A stretch of 64,000 bases of DNA from Cervus elaphus (lineage: Eukaryota > Chordata > Mammalia > Artiodactyla > Cervidae), in contig NC_057819.1 in assembly GCF_910594005.1 (NCBI RefSeq), forward strand, positions 122,609,669 through 122,673,668, in the 5' to 3' direction. Position 1 is the first letter of the stretch; each line of letters opens with the position of its first letter. Of this stretch, positions 27,515 through 39,668 are shown one piece after another. Under the pieces are notes generated by a model, which saw only the letters and a program-made list of their open reading frames with translations, was not told the origin of the DNA and did no database searches. The translations under genes and the position numbers were made by a program.

Positions 27515-29875
27515 AAATAAGAGAAGAGAAAGGCAAAGAAGACAGGGAAAGATAAACCCAACAGAATGAAGAGTTCCAGAGAATAAGAAGGAGAGATAAG
27601 AAAGCCTACTTAAATGAACAAGGCAAAGAAACAGAGGAAAACAACAAAATGGGAAAGACTAGAGACATCTTCAAGAAAATTGGAGAAAACAAGAACATTT
27701 CATACAATGATGGGCACAATAAGGGACAGAAATTATAAGGACCTAACAGAAGCAGAGGAGATTAAAAAGAGGTGGCAAGGATACACGGAAGAACTGTACA
27801 AAAAAAGGTATAACCACGGTGGTCTGGTCACTCCCCTGGAGCCAGACATCCTGGAGTGAGGTCAAATAGGCCTTAGGAAGCATTACTAAGAACAAAGATA
27901 GTGGAGGTGATAATTCAGAATTAGCTCAGAATTCCAGCTGAGCTATTTAAAATCCTAAAAGATAATGCTGTTAAAGTGCTGCACTCAATATGTCAGCAAA
28001 TTTGGAAAACTTAGCAGTGGCCACAGGGCTGGAAAAGGTCAGTTTTTATTCCAATCCCAAAAAAAAGCAATACCAAAAAATGTTCAAACTGTTAGGAGAA
28101 GCACACTGACTGAAACCTCCCACCATGGCCAGGCACCATAGTAACCATTTGCATGAGTTGTTTTAGAACAGGAGGTCCTGGTAAGAAACATGGAACTAAC
28201 AAGCCACCACCAACAGGAAGAGTTCGGGAAAGGTCAAAAGGAGATACCACATGTTCGACCACCTCCCAGAATCCTCCTCTCTGGCATCCATCTTGGCTGA
28301 ACAAGGTGTTCACCACCAGGAAGGACTCTGAGTCAGAATGATTGGCTAAAGACAACCAGGAAACTAATCCCATCACCATAAAACCCAAGACTGCTAGCCA
28401 TGTAGCAGAGCTACTCTCCTGGGCTCCCTGACCCTCCTGCTCTCCACCCGGGTGCCCTTTCCCGATAAAATCTTGCTTTGTCAGCACATGTGTCTCCTCA
28501 GACAATTCATTTCCGAGTGTTAGACAAGAACCCAGTTTCGGGCCCTGGAAGGGGTCCCCCTTCCTGCAACAAAACTACTGCACAAATGCACTCATTTCAC
28601 ATACCAGCAAGGTTATGCTCAAAATCCTTCAAGCTAGGCTTCAGCAGTGTGATCTGAGAACTTCCAGATATACAAACTGGGTTTTGAAGAGGCAGAGGAA
28701 CCAGAGATCAAATTGTCAACATTCGTTGGATCATGGAGAAAGCAAGGAAATTACAGAAAAACATCTACTTTTGTTTCATTGACTACACTAAAACTTTGAC
28801 TGCATGGATCACAACAAACTGGGAAATTCTTAAAGAGATGGGAATACCAGACCACCTTACCTGTCTCCTGAGAAACCTGTATGTGGGTCAAGATGCAACT
28901 GTTAGAACAAGACATGAAATGACGGATTGGTTCAAAATTGGGGAAAGAGTGTGACAAGGCTGTATATGATCACCCTGCTTATTTAAACTCTATCCAGAAT
29001 ACATCATATGAAATGCTGGGCTGGATGAATCACAAGCTGGAATGAAGATTCCCAGGAGAAATGTCAACAACCTCAGATACACAGATGATACCACTCTAAT
29101 GGCAGAAAGTGATGAGGAACTAAAGAGCCTCTTGATGAGAGTGAAAGAGAACAGTGACAAAGCTTGCTAGAAACTCAACATTCAAAAAACTAAGATTCTG
29201 GCATCCAGTCCCATCACTTCATGGCAAATAGGAGGGGGAAAGTGGAAGCAGTGACAGATTTTCTTTTTCTGGGCTCCAAAATCACTGTGGAAGTTGACTG
29301 CAACTGTGAAATTAAAAGATTGCTTGCTCCTTGGAAGGAAAGCTATGATTAACCTAGACAGTGTATTAAAAAGCAGAGACATCACTTTGCCCACCAACTT
29401 TCATCTAGTCGAAGCCATGGTTTTTCTGGTAGTCATATATGGATGTGAGAATTGGACCATAAAGAAGGCTGAGTGCCAAAGAATTGATGCTTTTGAATTG
29501 AGGTGCTGGAGAAGACTCTCAAGAGTTTCTTGGACTCTTCTTGGACAAGGAGATCAAACCAGTCAATCCTAAAACAAATCAACCCTGAATATTCATCGCA
29601 AGGGCTGATACTGAAGCTCTAATACTTTGACCACCTGGTGCAAAGAGCCAACTCATTGGAAAAGACCCTGATGCTGGGAAAGATTGAAGGCAAAAGGTGA
29701 AGGGGTGGCAGAGGATGAGACAGTTAGACAGTCTCACTGACCCCATGGACAAGAATTTGAACCAACTCCGGGAGATAGTGGAGGACAGAGGAGCCTGGCA
29801 TGCTGCCATCCATGGGGTCACAAAGCGTTGGAGATGACTTAGTGACTGAACAACCACAATAACAAAGTCAAAGAA
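27515..29875 (+). mobile_element. BovB (RTE) LINE, degenerate, split by a solo LTR
   Basis: Near-continuous BovB reverse-transcriptase region from 'ggaaagataaacccaacagaatg' to the 3' end 'gatgacttagtgactgaacaacc'. Recognisable RT segments run 28,730-28,960 and 29,290-29,570, but every frame is broken by stops and shifts. It is interrupted at 28,090-28,571 by a later LTR insertion. Confidence 0.9.
28090..28571 (+). mobile_element. Solo LTR (class I-like) with 4-bp target-site duplication
   Basis: A 482-bp TG...CA element inserted in BovB. The flanks are aaac at 28,086-28,089 and 28,572-28,575, and BovB sequence reads through once the element is removed. It contains GATAAA-type and TG-rich signals near its 3' end (28,465-28,500). 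A 4-bp duplication is typical of gammaretrovirus-like LTRs. Confidence 0.8.
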
Positions 29876-30565
29876 ACAGTTTCAACACGGAGTCAAAATT
29901 GGCTCTAACAGAAGTTGGACAAACTGAAAGTTGTTGAGTCAGGGTGACCCTGCTCTCCATGTGGGCTGGGTTCCAAAATTCATCCCAAGCTATCGCTTCC
30001 ATCTAATTTCACAGATCCATGGTGGGCACCAGGTTCACCCCACTACACCCCCATATCTAATCTCTGCACCAAAGGCTGGCTGCTAAGCCTGCACCAGAGT
30101 CAAGCAGCGCAACTTCTTCCCTCGCACTTGAGTTAGCATTCTGGTTCCACCTACCCCCAAGGCCACTTTCCCTTTCATTCATTGAATATATTTATAATAG
30201 CTACTTTAAAGTCTTGCTTGGTAAAGCCAGATCCGTTTTTAACTGGTTGCTTTCCCTCCCCCTCCCCCCGACTTTGAATAACATTTTCCTATTTCTTTTC
30301 ATGGCTAGACAATTTTCACTGTATATGGGACATTGTGGATGACATGCCAGAGAGAGTCTGGATTTTGTTATTTTCCACTGACGTGTTCATGTTTGTTCTG
30401 GTAGATAGTTTAATTACTGAGCAATCACTATGTACTTGTCTGGGCTTGGTTCTGTGCTTCATTGGGATAATCTGTGGAAATTCTCTGGTGTTCCCAAGGG
30501 CCTCTAACTTCGTGGGATTCAGCCTCCAAATTCTTGTCTCCTCTGTGCATTTTATCAAGGTCTCG

Positions 30566-31898
30566 TGCCGGGAGCCAACACACGAGACCCTACCCCTAAA
30601 AAGGCCATAGGGGAGAAAACCTGATGGGCAAGGCGAATCAGCTTTTCAGGGGTTTCGAAAAAGTCAGCTCATGAAACCCTACCCCTAACAAGGCCGTAAG
30701 GGAGAAAACCTAACAGGCAAGGCGAATCAGGTTTTCAGGGGTTTTCGAAAAGGCCAGCTCATGAGATCCCACCCATGGCAAGGTCACGAGGAGAAAGCCT
30801 GACAGGCAAGGCAGATCAGGTTTTCGGGGGTTTCAAAAAGCTGCCCCCGGCTCTCACCTTAAAGATGATGTGTGTCTTTCTGTTGCCTGCCTCAATGGAC
30901 TACTCCCTAATTTCTCTGACACAGGCAGGAAGGCCCTCCCCGATCTCTTCCCAAATAAGAATCAATTTAGAACTTTAATCAATAAGTTTCCCAGGTGGTG
31001 GTATTTTATGAGATTATTCAGGGTGAAAGGAGTGTTTTAATTTAAACTCCTTTGCTGGTAGTTTGTTAGCCAAATGCATTTATGCCCTTGGTACTAATAT
31101 GAATGATTGCTTATAATATCCTAATCATAAAATAGCATAAAGAACCTGATTATATAAAAGCCCTAATAGATATAGAGCCCTTTTAAGGGGTAAAGGAGTC
31201 CTATTAGAAACCATAAGAAAAATTATTCTATAGGTGGTTATTGGGTTGAGTTTTGCTTGCTGTGTTTTGCTTGCTGTATTTTTGCCTTTAATGTGCTAAG
31301 GTTGTGTTATAAAAACAATTGTTAATATAGTTAAAGATCTAGAGAAATAAGAACTTAGCCCTAGTGTGGTAACAATGAGATGGTTGTTAATTGTCAGCCA
31401 GGAGTACTAGGCAGAAGCTGCCTCACTGAAGCCGCAGAGTCTGTATGGGGTAAACTTCTTAGATAACGCAACTGACAACTTTTGCAGAAAGATTAATTTT
31501 TGTATTAACAAGAATATAATTCTACTCTGTACTATTTCCCTATGACCCTGTTACCTTTCAGTTAAGGTCACCATAAAAACGGAAAATAGGTTTACAATCA
31601 CCTGACCTGTATGAAATGTTAATAGCCTCAAGACCAGAAGATCATATGCTGAAAATTACTATAGAATTAGAAAGCAAAAAAATCCTGCTTTTCCTAAAAA
31701 TCAAAATGATGTAATGCTTACAAGAGTAAGCATCTTGTACCTTGAAAACGTTCTGTGAAAGGGTGTAAAACCGGTTGTCAAAAAGTAAAACACAGACTTG
31801 GCCCTATCAAGGCTGGTCTCACGTGTCTTCTCTCTCTCTCGCCGATGCCGTTCATCCTGAGGGTACCCCCTGGATCCTGTCGAGGCTGGACCCCGGCA
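30566..31898 (+). mobile_element. Solo LTR (class II/ERVK-like), 1,333 bp, with 6-bp target-site duplication
   Basis: Starts TGCCGGGAGCC and ends GGACCCCGGCA, flanked by gtctcg at 30,560-30,565 and 31,899-31,904. A 6-bp duplication and long LTR fit betaretrovirus-like (class II) elements. The 5' part carries a three-copy tandem repeat. A U5-like end (tctctctctcgccgatgcc...) supports the plus orientation. No internal retroviral sequence is present, so it is a recombined solo LTR. Confidence 0.85.
30581..30850 (+). repeat. Three tandem ~90-bp units in the U3 of the solo LTR
   Basis: Units begin near 30,581, 30,671 and 30,761. Each contains 'gagaaaRcctgaYRggcaaggcRRatcag' and 'ttttc-ggggttt-ga/aaaag' blocks. 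Repeated U3 units often serve as enhancers; activity here is inferred only. Confidence 0.75.
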
Positions 31899-32440
31899 GT
31901 CTCGGGGATTAGGACTGGAGCAAGTTTACCTCAACTAGTCCTGAATCATAAGGATCAGACTTTGCAGGCCTCAGCTGGATTGCAGAGAGTGGACTAGTTG
32001 TTAAGAGCTGTGTTCACTCTGGTGGGGCCACAACTCCTGGGCCTCTGGCCCTGTATCACCCCTAGTAGCTTCACTCTACCCTTAATCTCTCTTGGGTCAT
32101 CTCTCCCTGCATACACACAGCTCAGTCCTCAGCTATCAACTCAAGGAACTGGCACAGACCTCTGGGCACAGCCTTCTCTCTACTGCTGTGCCTTGAAGAT
32201 TTCAGCTCCTCGAGCCCTGATCTGCTTCCTCTGTTCAGCAGGACCATGCATTCTGTTTGGACTCCAGTTTCCCGTCCCTCAGGGGAAGCGTTATCTGAGC
32301 TAGAGCATCCGAGGGTCTCATCTCAGGGGTTCCACCTTCCAGAGCTGGAGGTCTTGTGCTGCTTGTTATCTGTTTCCTGGGAATAACTCCTGGGCCTCTG
32401 ATGTCAAGATTCCTGGTTATTTACAGCAGGAAGGCTAGTC

Positions 32441-34350
32441 TGGGTGCCAGTTACAACATCCTCACTGGAAGCAGATGTGTGTGCACGTATTTTTAGTTTA
32501 TAGTGAGAAGAGTGTGTTGTATACCTCAGTCTGTTTTTTGACTTGTTCCTTAGCTCCCAGGGAGCAAGTTATAGCAGTTCCTGGGGAGCCAATTCCACAA
32601 GGAGGCACTAGCTGGTGGGAGGGTCTGGTGGAGCCTGGGGAGGCAGAAATGCAGCTAATCTGGGCTGCTTTCCAGGGACATCATCACCTTGAGGAAGGGG
32701 TCACCCTTTCCATGTCTGTGAGAGGCCAGGGTGTGGAGGGAGCAGACAGAACTGCTTAGGACGGAGTGATCTGAACTGCCATCGGAGAAAACCCTGGACT
32801 GGAGAGCAGGGTCTTCAGCTCCGGGCTCACAGTACTTGGGACCCTGTGCCTCCAGGCTGGGGTCAACTCCCCCGTGAGCCACTGACTCCAGCAGAGTGTG
32901 GGGCCTCTGTTCCCTACGGTGGGGAAAGGGCCCACAGGAAAACTGTTTGCCCACAGAAAACTTGACAATCCCTCCCTAGCTCTGCGGCTCTCGCCACTCA
33001 GGCCTAATCACCCTGGGAAAAGCCACCCTGGCTGTTCCCAAAGGATCACCTTACTTCTGAAGCTGTCCTCTCCCAGGAGTATTTCCTTACCCAGAAGAAC
33101 TTAGGACAGCTCTTAGCAAGGTGAAGGAGAGCAGGGCCTCTCCCAGTCTACACCCAGGCTACAATGCCATGATGTCATGGGCAGAAACTGCACGTAGGCC
33201 CTTTCCCATCAGAGAAGCTTCTGTGGGTCCTAGGAATTCAGGAGCCTCTGGGGAGTGGAATTCTTGCACAATAACCCCAGCACTTAAGCCTCCCTCTCAT
33301 TTCTTCAAAACCCTGGTACTGAGCTGGGAACAAGTCAGCTTCCTGGAGGGCAAAGCCCCCAGAGAGGGGTTGGGGCTTGCAGGAGATGGCTGATGTGGGG
33401 TAGAATAGGGGCACATCCTGAGAAAGACTGAGACTCAGCAACCAGTGAGTCTTCCCCCATCCCGCCAGGGCTGGGCACGGCCCCACCACCCCTCCCTGCA
33501 CATTCCCGTACCCTCTGGCTGTCCCCTCCGCCCCAACAACACAGGAAGGACTCATCCTTGGGGCTGAAGAAAAGAGTCACCAGGCTGACATGGGAAGGAC
33601 CAGAAAGATCATGGTCCAACAGTGACATTCCAGTTGATTGAAGGAGGCCATAGGCACTGGCCTGAGGTCCACAAAGGAGGCCTTCAGGAAGCCCTTTCTG
33701 CGTGGTGTCTGTGGGCTTGAATGCCCCCTGCCCCCAAGAGGGTGCTTGCAGTAGGAAAGGCTTGGCCCTCAGCGCACAGACACTCCTAGAGGCAAGAGGC
33801 CCCTAGCTGGGCTCCTGGGGTGGCCTGAGCCCTGGATTCCACTCCTGGTGGCGAACACAGAGGCCTGCGCCTGGGATCTGACCTGGAGTGCTATGCCCCC
33901 TGCCTGATCAGCTTGGCACCTTGGCCCTTGCCAGCTGCTGGCCAGGCAAGGGCTGCCCAGAGAGCCAGAAGGACCAGTACAGTGTTCAGGAAAGTGGAGG
34001 GTCAGAAGCTCTTATTAGGTCCTTTCAATCCCCTCATAGTCCAGAAGAAAACAAAATATACCAATGAGATGGCCTCTTGTTTCTTTCCAGGAGGGTGAAT
34101 ATTTTCCAGCCCCCACCTATGGTGACTGCAGGACCGGATCTAACTCTCAGAATCCGGTGTGAATCTGGCCCAGCAGGATCCCCAGGACTCCTCACCACAG
34201 CCAATGTGCTATTAGTCATCCTTGCCCAAGATCCAGCCAGTGTGATGGGTTCCATCGAGTGCCAAGATTCTGTCCCCTCCTTAGTATGGCTGCCCGGTAG
34301 GAGGGCCCTAAACGCAATGACAAAGGCTCAGCCCAGCACCAAGAATGAAC
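32441..34350. other. Gene-free stretch
   Basis: GC-moderate, no recognised gene or repeat; short frames lack domains. A distal regulatory role cannot be judged from sequence. Confidence 0.5.
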
Positions 34351-34355
34351 CTGCT

Positions 34356-34550
34356 GGGACTTCCCTGGTGGTCTGGTGGCTAAGACTCTGCCCTCCCAGT
34401 GCAGGGGGCCTAGGTTCGAACCCTGGTCAGGGAACTAAATTCTACATGCCACAAATAAAGATTCTGCAGGCCGCAACAACCCCCACCCAAAAAAAAATAT
34501 CCCGCGTGCCGAAACTAAGACCTGGCTCAAGCAAAATAAGTAATTTTTTT
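34356..34550 (+). mobile_element. CHR-type SINE
   Basis: Plus-strand CHR copy: 'gggacttccctggtggtctgg' to an A-rich, T-rich end. Confidence 0.75.
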
Positions 34551-34617
34551 TTCCCTGAATGAAGAAGAACGAACTTGCTGACATTCAGGTCCTCTTCATC
34601 ACACCGGTGGGACAAAT

Positions 34618-34745
34618 GTGTGCTTGTGTGTGTGTTCATGCGTGACTACAACTATGTGTGTCCATGTGACTACACATGTGACTTGCTGTGTGTGTGCCCA
34701 TGTGCATGCCCAAGTGCATGTGCTCACACTTGCATGTGCCATGGG
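34618..34745. repeat. TG/CA-rich low-complexity tract
   Basis: Imperfect 'tgtgtg...catgtgactacac' repeats. It produces cysteine-rich artefact frames on both strands. Confidence 0.7.
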
Positions 34746-35985
34746 AACACACGGGAATCGTGAGAGGAACAATGACCTTCAGCCAGTGACCCGAACAGGT
34801 TTTCTGTCCCTCCCTTATGGTCACTCTTATGCACCCTTATGGTGCAGCTCTCAGCTGCACCAGCTTCTTGCTTCATCCAAGAAGGTTCCCTGTGCAGCCT
34901 CTTAACCTCCACTTAAGGGTTCATGCCCTGAGTCTTGGAGGCCACATTGTCAACAGTGCTCTCTTGAAAACAGTTCTATTGACAATAATAAAGCCACTTT
35001 CACCCGTCTTGGATGTGGGCCTAGCAGTGGAAGATTTCATCACTATTATTGGAACTCGTTTCCCTGCTCCTGTTTCTCCCCACCCACTCAACCTCAAGTT
35101 CCCTGTGCAGGTACAGGTCACGGCCCACGTTCTGTGTGGCTACCAGTTGGCTTCACCAGTTGTTTTAGAATATGTCTTTCATTCATTCGTTCACTCTGTA
35201 GACATGGGTTGAAAGAACACTCTCTTCCAAGTATTGGGGAAATGGTGATGGAGAAAGCACCCCTGCCTTCTGGGGGTTCAGGTGACTACAAGTGACAGAG
35301 CACAAGGAAAGGGGAAAGCCATCCCAGGAGTGCGGGAGCCCAGAGGGCTGACCCGTGAGGGAGCTGACACATGGGGGTGCCCAGAAGCCAGAAGGAGAAG
35401 ACAGGCCAGCAGGGAGACTTGCAAGGTTAAGCAGGGCAGGCACTGGGCAATGAGCAGAGCTGACCTGGCCTTTGGGAGAGAGATAGGGATGCAGGCAGTC
35501 AAAAGGCTCCTCGTGGTAGAACCAGTGAGCCTGGTGCACCCCGGGTGAGGAGTGGAGGAGGAGGGGAAGGTCTGGAGCAAGTGAGGGCTTTGGGTCGAGA
35601 ACTGGGCAGTGCCGGGGCCACAGCTGTGGCTCTGGGTGGGGTCAGGTGGCATAGAGGAGACACTGCAGCTCAGTGAGGAGTGACGGCTCAGTCTAAACAG
35701 CAAGAAGGCGCATTACCTGGATGGGGCATGGGAGAGTCCCACTCACCCATGACCCTGGCTACACCCGGGCACTATTTGGGAGAAAGTTTTGATTTCCACG
35801 TCCAGAGGATACAGTCCATCTCCCAGATGTGTAATTTTCTACGTGGCATCAAGTCCTGTCCAGCCTGGGCTGCAGGGTGGGGCCTGGCCTGCGGGGACTC
35901 CTTCCCTGACACCCTCGTCATGTGCCTTCTGCCCCTATTCTGTTGGGGGCCCAGCTCTCCCTGAGCCCCCTGTGGCCATTCTGCC
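34746..35985. other. Gene-free stretch
   Basis: No recognised gene, RNA or repeat; ordinary single-copy-looking sequence. Confidence 0.45.
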
Positions 35986-36071
35986 TGGACCCTGGCCTTT
36001 CTCAGTGAGCACCCAAAGGCTGACCCTTTGGACCCTGGCCTTTCGCAGTGGGCACCCAAAGGCTGACCCTT
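35986..36071. repeat. 43-bp tandem duplication
   Basis: 35,986-36,028 and 36,029-36,071 are near-identical units (tggaccctggcctttc...ccaaaggctgaccctt) with two differences, so the duplication is fairly recent. Confidence 0.9.
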
Positions 36072-36184
36072 TGAGAGGGCCCATTCCCCTCAGAGGTCTC
36101 CTGTCCTGGACCCTGCCCAGCCCGGACTTCAGCCCCACCCCCCTTCCCTGATCAAATGTGCTGTATTTATAGTTCCAGTTTTTT

Positions 36185-36355
36185 GTTTTTGTTTTTAATA
36201 ATTTATTTATTTTTATTTCTGGTTATGCTGGGTCTTCGTTGCTGCATAAGCTTTTTCTAGTTGTGACGAGCGGGGGCTTCTCTCTAGTTGCCGTGGCTTC
36301 TCTCACTGCAAAGCACAGAGCTCTGTGGGGCTCTTCTCTGTAGGTCAGAGCTTAT
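36185..36355 (-). mobile_element. CHR-type SINE (long form)
   Basis: 'tttatttatttttatttctggttatgctgggtcttcgttgctgc' is the antisense A-tail end of a Cetartiodactyl SINE, followed by the diverged 'agttgtgacgagcgggggcttc' body. Confidence 0.65.
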
Positions 36356-36359
36356 GGCG

Positions 36360-37300
36360 GCAAAAACTGCCATCAAGTTAGGAGTGATGGGAATCCCAGG
36401 GTGGCAAGGGTCAAGGGGTAGCACTTAATAACAGAATAGCCAGTTTCACCAGCAGAAACAGGTTTATTCCAGAATAGCCAGAGGAATTGTGACTCAAGAA
36501 ACCACAAACTATGGGGAACCAGAGGCAAACCTAGAGAACAAGGCAGGGGAACTTGCTTCTACAGCGGAAGGAAGAGGTGAGAGGAAGGTGGTAATAACCA
36601 GAGTCTCAGTTGGAGGAACTGGGAGACCACAGTATGGAGGCTTCCCATTGGTTGGGCGGCAGCAGTCTCTGATTGGTTGGGCTGTCTGGGCGGAAAGACT
36701 TCTTCCTCCTGCTGGACAGTAAATAGAGGCACCTGTCCTTGTTGCTTGGGGTCATGGACACGTGTGGCAGGCAGGAGAGCTCCCCTACAGGCCTCCCCAG
36801 ACTCCAGATGTGGCTGAGGTTCCCTTGGTTCTGTTACCGAAAGTGTGGATTGGCTGCTCTCCACTCTAAAGCCAATAAAGAGGCAAGGTTGGTGGAAAAG
36901 AAAGTTTGCTTTCTTTAGGAGGCTGTCAGTCCTTGGGGTGAAGACAGACTCCTATCCACAGGCTGACTCCTCTGCACTGACAATCAGTTGGCAAGAGTTT
37001 TTATAGGTGAAAGGAGGAGCTACATGCAGAAACAGCACAGTCAGCTCTGACAGTCGTCTTGAAATTTGTCGTCTTGATTAAATACACTTAATCTTCAGTT
37101 CCAGGGTATGTTTGTTCCCATTTCTCTGAGGCCAGCGCTTGCAACTGTGGCAGCTTATGTCATGGCTACAACCTGGTCGTCATGTAGTTAACTTCTTTCA
37201 CCAGGTGGACATTTTAGTATCTATAAAACAGCTCAAAGGATAATGCTCAGAATAACATCTTAGCTCTTGAAGAGAAACTGAAGAAACTAAACTATGCTTA
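36360..37300 (-). repeat. Probable degraded LTR sequences
   Basis: 36,440-36,560 and 36,860-37,130 carry antisense AATAAA-like motifs and 'gcaagagtttttata' promoter-like wording resembling old ERV LTRs. No internal gene is seen and the family is not identified. Confidence 0.3.
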
Positions 37301-37518
37301 ATGAGTAAACTATTACCATCTAGTCTCACTGGATTCTTTTCCTTTGTTTCTGCATTTTCTTACTTCTCTGATTAAACTTACTCTTTGGTTAAAGTTTTTC
37401 CACAGACTAAAGACAGGCTGAGGACATGGGGATGGGGCAAAGACCATAGGGTCCCACTCCACTTCAATTCCAAAGACTTAATCCTCAAAGACAACTTGGT
37501 CACACTTGCCACAATGGT

Positions 37519-37731
37519 GTGTGTGTGTATTAGTTGTTCAGTCGTGTCCGACTCTTTGTGACACCATGGACTGTAGCCCGCCAGACTCCTCTGTCCATGG
37601 AATTCTCCAGGCAGAAATACTGGAATGGGTAGTCATTTCCTTCCCCAGGGGATCTTCCTGACCCAGGGATCAAACCCAGGTCTCGTGCATTGCAGGCAGA
37701 TTTTTTACTCTTTGAGCCACCAGGGAAGCCA
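37519..37731 (-). mobile_element. Bov-tA SINE with 12-bp target-site duplication
   Basis: Minus-strand Bov-tA flanked by tgccacaatggt at 37,507-37,518 and 37,732-37,743. The intact duplication gives the exact insertion limits. Confidence 0.85.
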
Positions 37732-37831
37732 TGCCACAATGGTAAGCAGACCCGAAGCAGTGATCAAAATGTTGTACCTTCAGAGATCTGACTCCACCTG
37801 GCAGTGGAGAACAAAAGAATATGGGGCAGGG

Positions 37832-38060
37832 GGACTCCCTGGTGGTCCAGTGCTTAACAATCCACCGAGCTATGCAGGGGATTTGGGTTCAATCCCTGGT
37901 TGGGGAACAAAAATCTCAAGTGCCTTGGGGCAACTAGGACCACTCGCTGCAACTACTGAGTCCATGTGCCCCAACAAGAGCTCCCACATGATGCAAGGAA
38001 GATCTCAGGTGCTGCAACTAAGACTCAATGCAGTCAAATAAAATAATTAATTTTTTTAAA
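37832..38060 (+). mobile_element. CHR-type SINE
   Basis: Plus-strand copy from 'gggactccctggtggtccag' to 'gcagtcaaataaaataatt', just left of the provirus. Confidence 0.75.
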
Positions 38061-38091
38061 AAAGAATATGGAGCAGTGTAGAGATAAGCAG

Positions 38092-38488
38092 TGTTCTGCC
38101 CGTAGTCTGAGTCCCAGGTCGGGAAAGAAGACTCCTCGAAACAATGCAACTTGTAATAGGGGAATTTATTACTGACTCGAGCCAGGGCCTCCCGCCCTCA
38201 CCAGGTGTGTGAGGACGAAAGGCCCCAAGCCCCAGTTCTCTCAGGTATTTATTAGGTCAAAATAAGCAGCAGGTAGTTGGCGCAATCGTACTGGTTACAC
38301 AGTTGCAAGGTAATTTTTGTTGGCCCAACGTGGGGCTTTCAGCTTTCCCCTGATAGGTTCCCTTTTCTCTGGCTAGGCATATGTTGATTGGCTGGCTCCA
38401 GGAGGCCTGATAATTATGTTACCCCAGGAAACCAGGCCTACTCCTAATCTAGGCTGCCTGCCATGGCGTTAGCCGTGACAGCCTCACA
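38092..38488 (-). repeat. 3' LTR of the provirus, 397 bp
   Basis: Plus-strand limits TGTTCTG...CCTCACA; read on the minus strand it starts TGTGAGG and ends AGAACA. It contains antisense tttatt at 38,166-38,171, i.e. AATAAA on the transcribed strand. It has one copy of the 'ggtagttggcgcaatc..ctggttacacag' unit that is doubled in the 5' LTR. Confidence 0.95.
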
Positions 38489-39423
38489 TTTCCCCCCTGT
38501 CTTTGTACTTTTGTAGAGAAATCTTTCTCTTCGCCCTGTGAAATTGACTGATGTTGTTGTCTCAATACCATAATTTGGATGGTATTTAGGCCCTCCCTAA
38601 TAAATGAGACCAGACGGTTTAAAATGCATGGACCAAAGGTCAGTAACAATATTAATATTATAAGTGGACCCAGGAGGGTGGAAATCAAAGTGGTCAACCA
38701 GGGGGAGCGCTGAAACCAAGATTCAAACCAGCCTTGTTGGGCTTTTTGTTCTCTCTTCCGCTGGGCTAGTCTCTCTCTTACTTTTTGGAGAGATTTTTGT
38801 ACCACCCCTGAATGGTCGATATAGAAACAGCATTCTTCTCTCAGTGCTGTACATAATCTTCCTTGTTGTAGAAACAACAAATTTAAACCTCTCTTATTTT
38901 GTAACACTACTTCAGCCAAGGAGCTCAAGGATTCTTGGAGGTGCGAAATGGACTGTTTCCGTGGTTTCACAACCCCAAGCGGCGCAATAAAAAGAGTCAA
39001 CTCCCCCACATTTTTCAGTTTGGTTCCGATCCCTTCCTCCCTCCGGGCAGACATAGACAGGCACCTGTTAGTAGTACTGTGGGCCTTTCGCTCACAGTTA
39101 TGGGTGAACAGACCGAAAGAGCCGTGGGCAAAGAACTTGGTCAGTTGGTGGGGACCAAACCCATTACTGTCAGCCGCCAGCACGCACAAATCAAAGGTCA
39201 GTACTAGCCACCATGTCCCTTTGGGGGCCACGTTGGAGCTCGAATTAAGCACTTCTCCAGTCTCGGGATTGTAGATCACCCAAGTCAGTTTAGCTGGCTG
39301 ATGGGGGTTGTGGCTGGTTGCTCTTGGGCCGATGAAAACTGTTATCAGCAGGAGAGTTAAGAGGGCTCCCGTCGTACGAGTTTTAGTTTCAAAGGATTTG
39401 ACGGGTGAGGTCTTGCCTCCCAT
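38449..39423 (-). pseudogene. Endogenous retroviral env, internally deleted but open (324 codons)
   Basis: The frame opens with a charged N-terminus and a hydrophobic stretch (about residues 17-33) that looks like a signal peptide, followed by a short piece of surface subunit. Then it passes into transmembrane-subunit sequence: a heptad-like region, a QNKRGLNLLF-type motif, CX6CC (residues about 177-185), a tryptophan-rich membrane-proximal part, a hydrophobic anchor (about 244-266) and a cytoplasmic tail that runs into the 3' LTR. Gammaretroviral env is normally about twice this length: most of the surface subunit, the cleavage site and the fusion-peptide region are missing. The deletion kept the frame. 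Expression is unknown. Confidence 0.8.
38489..38500 (-). other. Polypurine tract of the provirus
   Basis: Plus-strand tttcccccctgt reads as a purine run (ACAGGGGGGAAA) immediately before the LTR start TGTGAGG, as expected for the plus-strand DNA primer site. Confidence 0.85.
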
Positions 39424-39668
39424 TCTGCTTGCGCCTTCTCCTGTTCTTCCGGGGTGGCTTGCCGCACGTGATTGCAGTGAACCTAGGGCCCGATCTCGTC
39501 GACCTTAACAGCAGTAGGAGTGGTAAGGAGAACAACATAAGGGCCTTTCTATCTAGGTTCTAATGCTTTAGATTGGTGTCATTTTACCCAAACCCAATCA
39601 CCCGGGCCAATATTATGTGAGGGGATGGTCCCCTTGCTTGTTCCCTCGTGTATATCTCGAATTAATTT

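Larger units (their letters stand above)
30130..32440 (-). mobile_element. Old L1 3' UTR-like sequence, split by a solo LTR
   Basis: 30,180-30,565 is related to the L1 fragment at 60-905; sequence after 31,905 looks like its continuation. The element is interrupted by the LTR at 30,566-31,898. The right limit is uncertain. Confidence 0.4.

Noticed and set aside
27614..29572. Active BovB reverse transcriptase
   Set aside because: Multiple stops and frameshifts and a nested LTR; only fragments remain.
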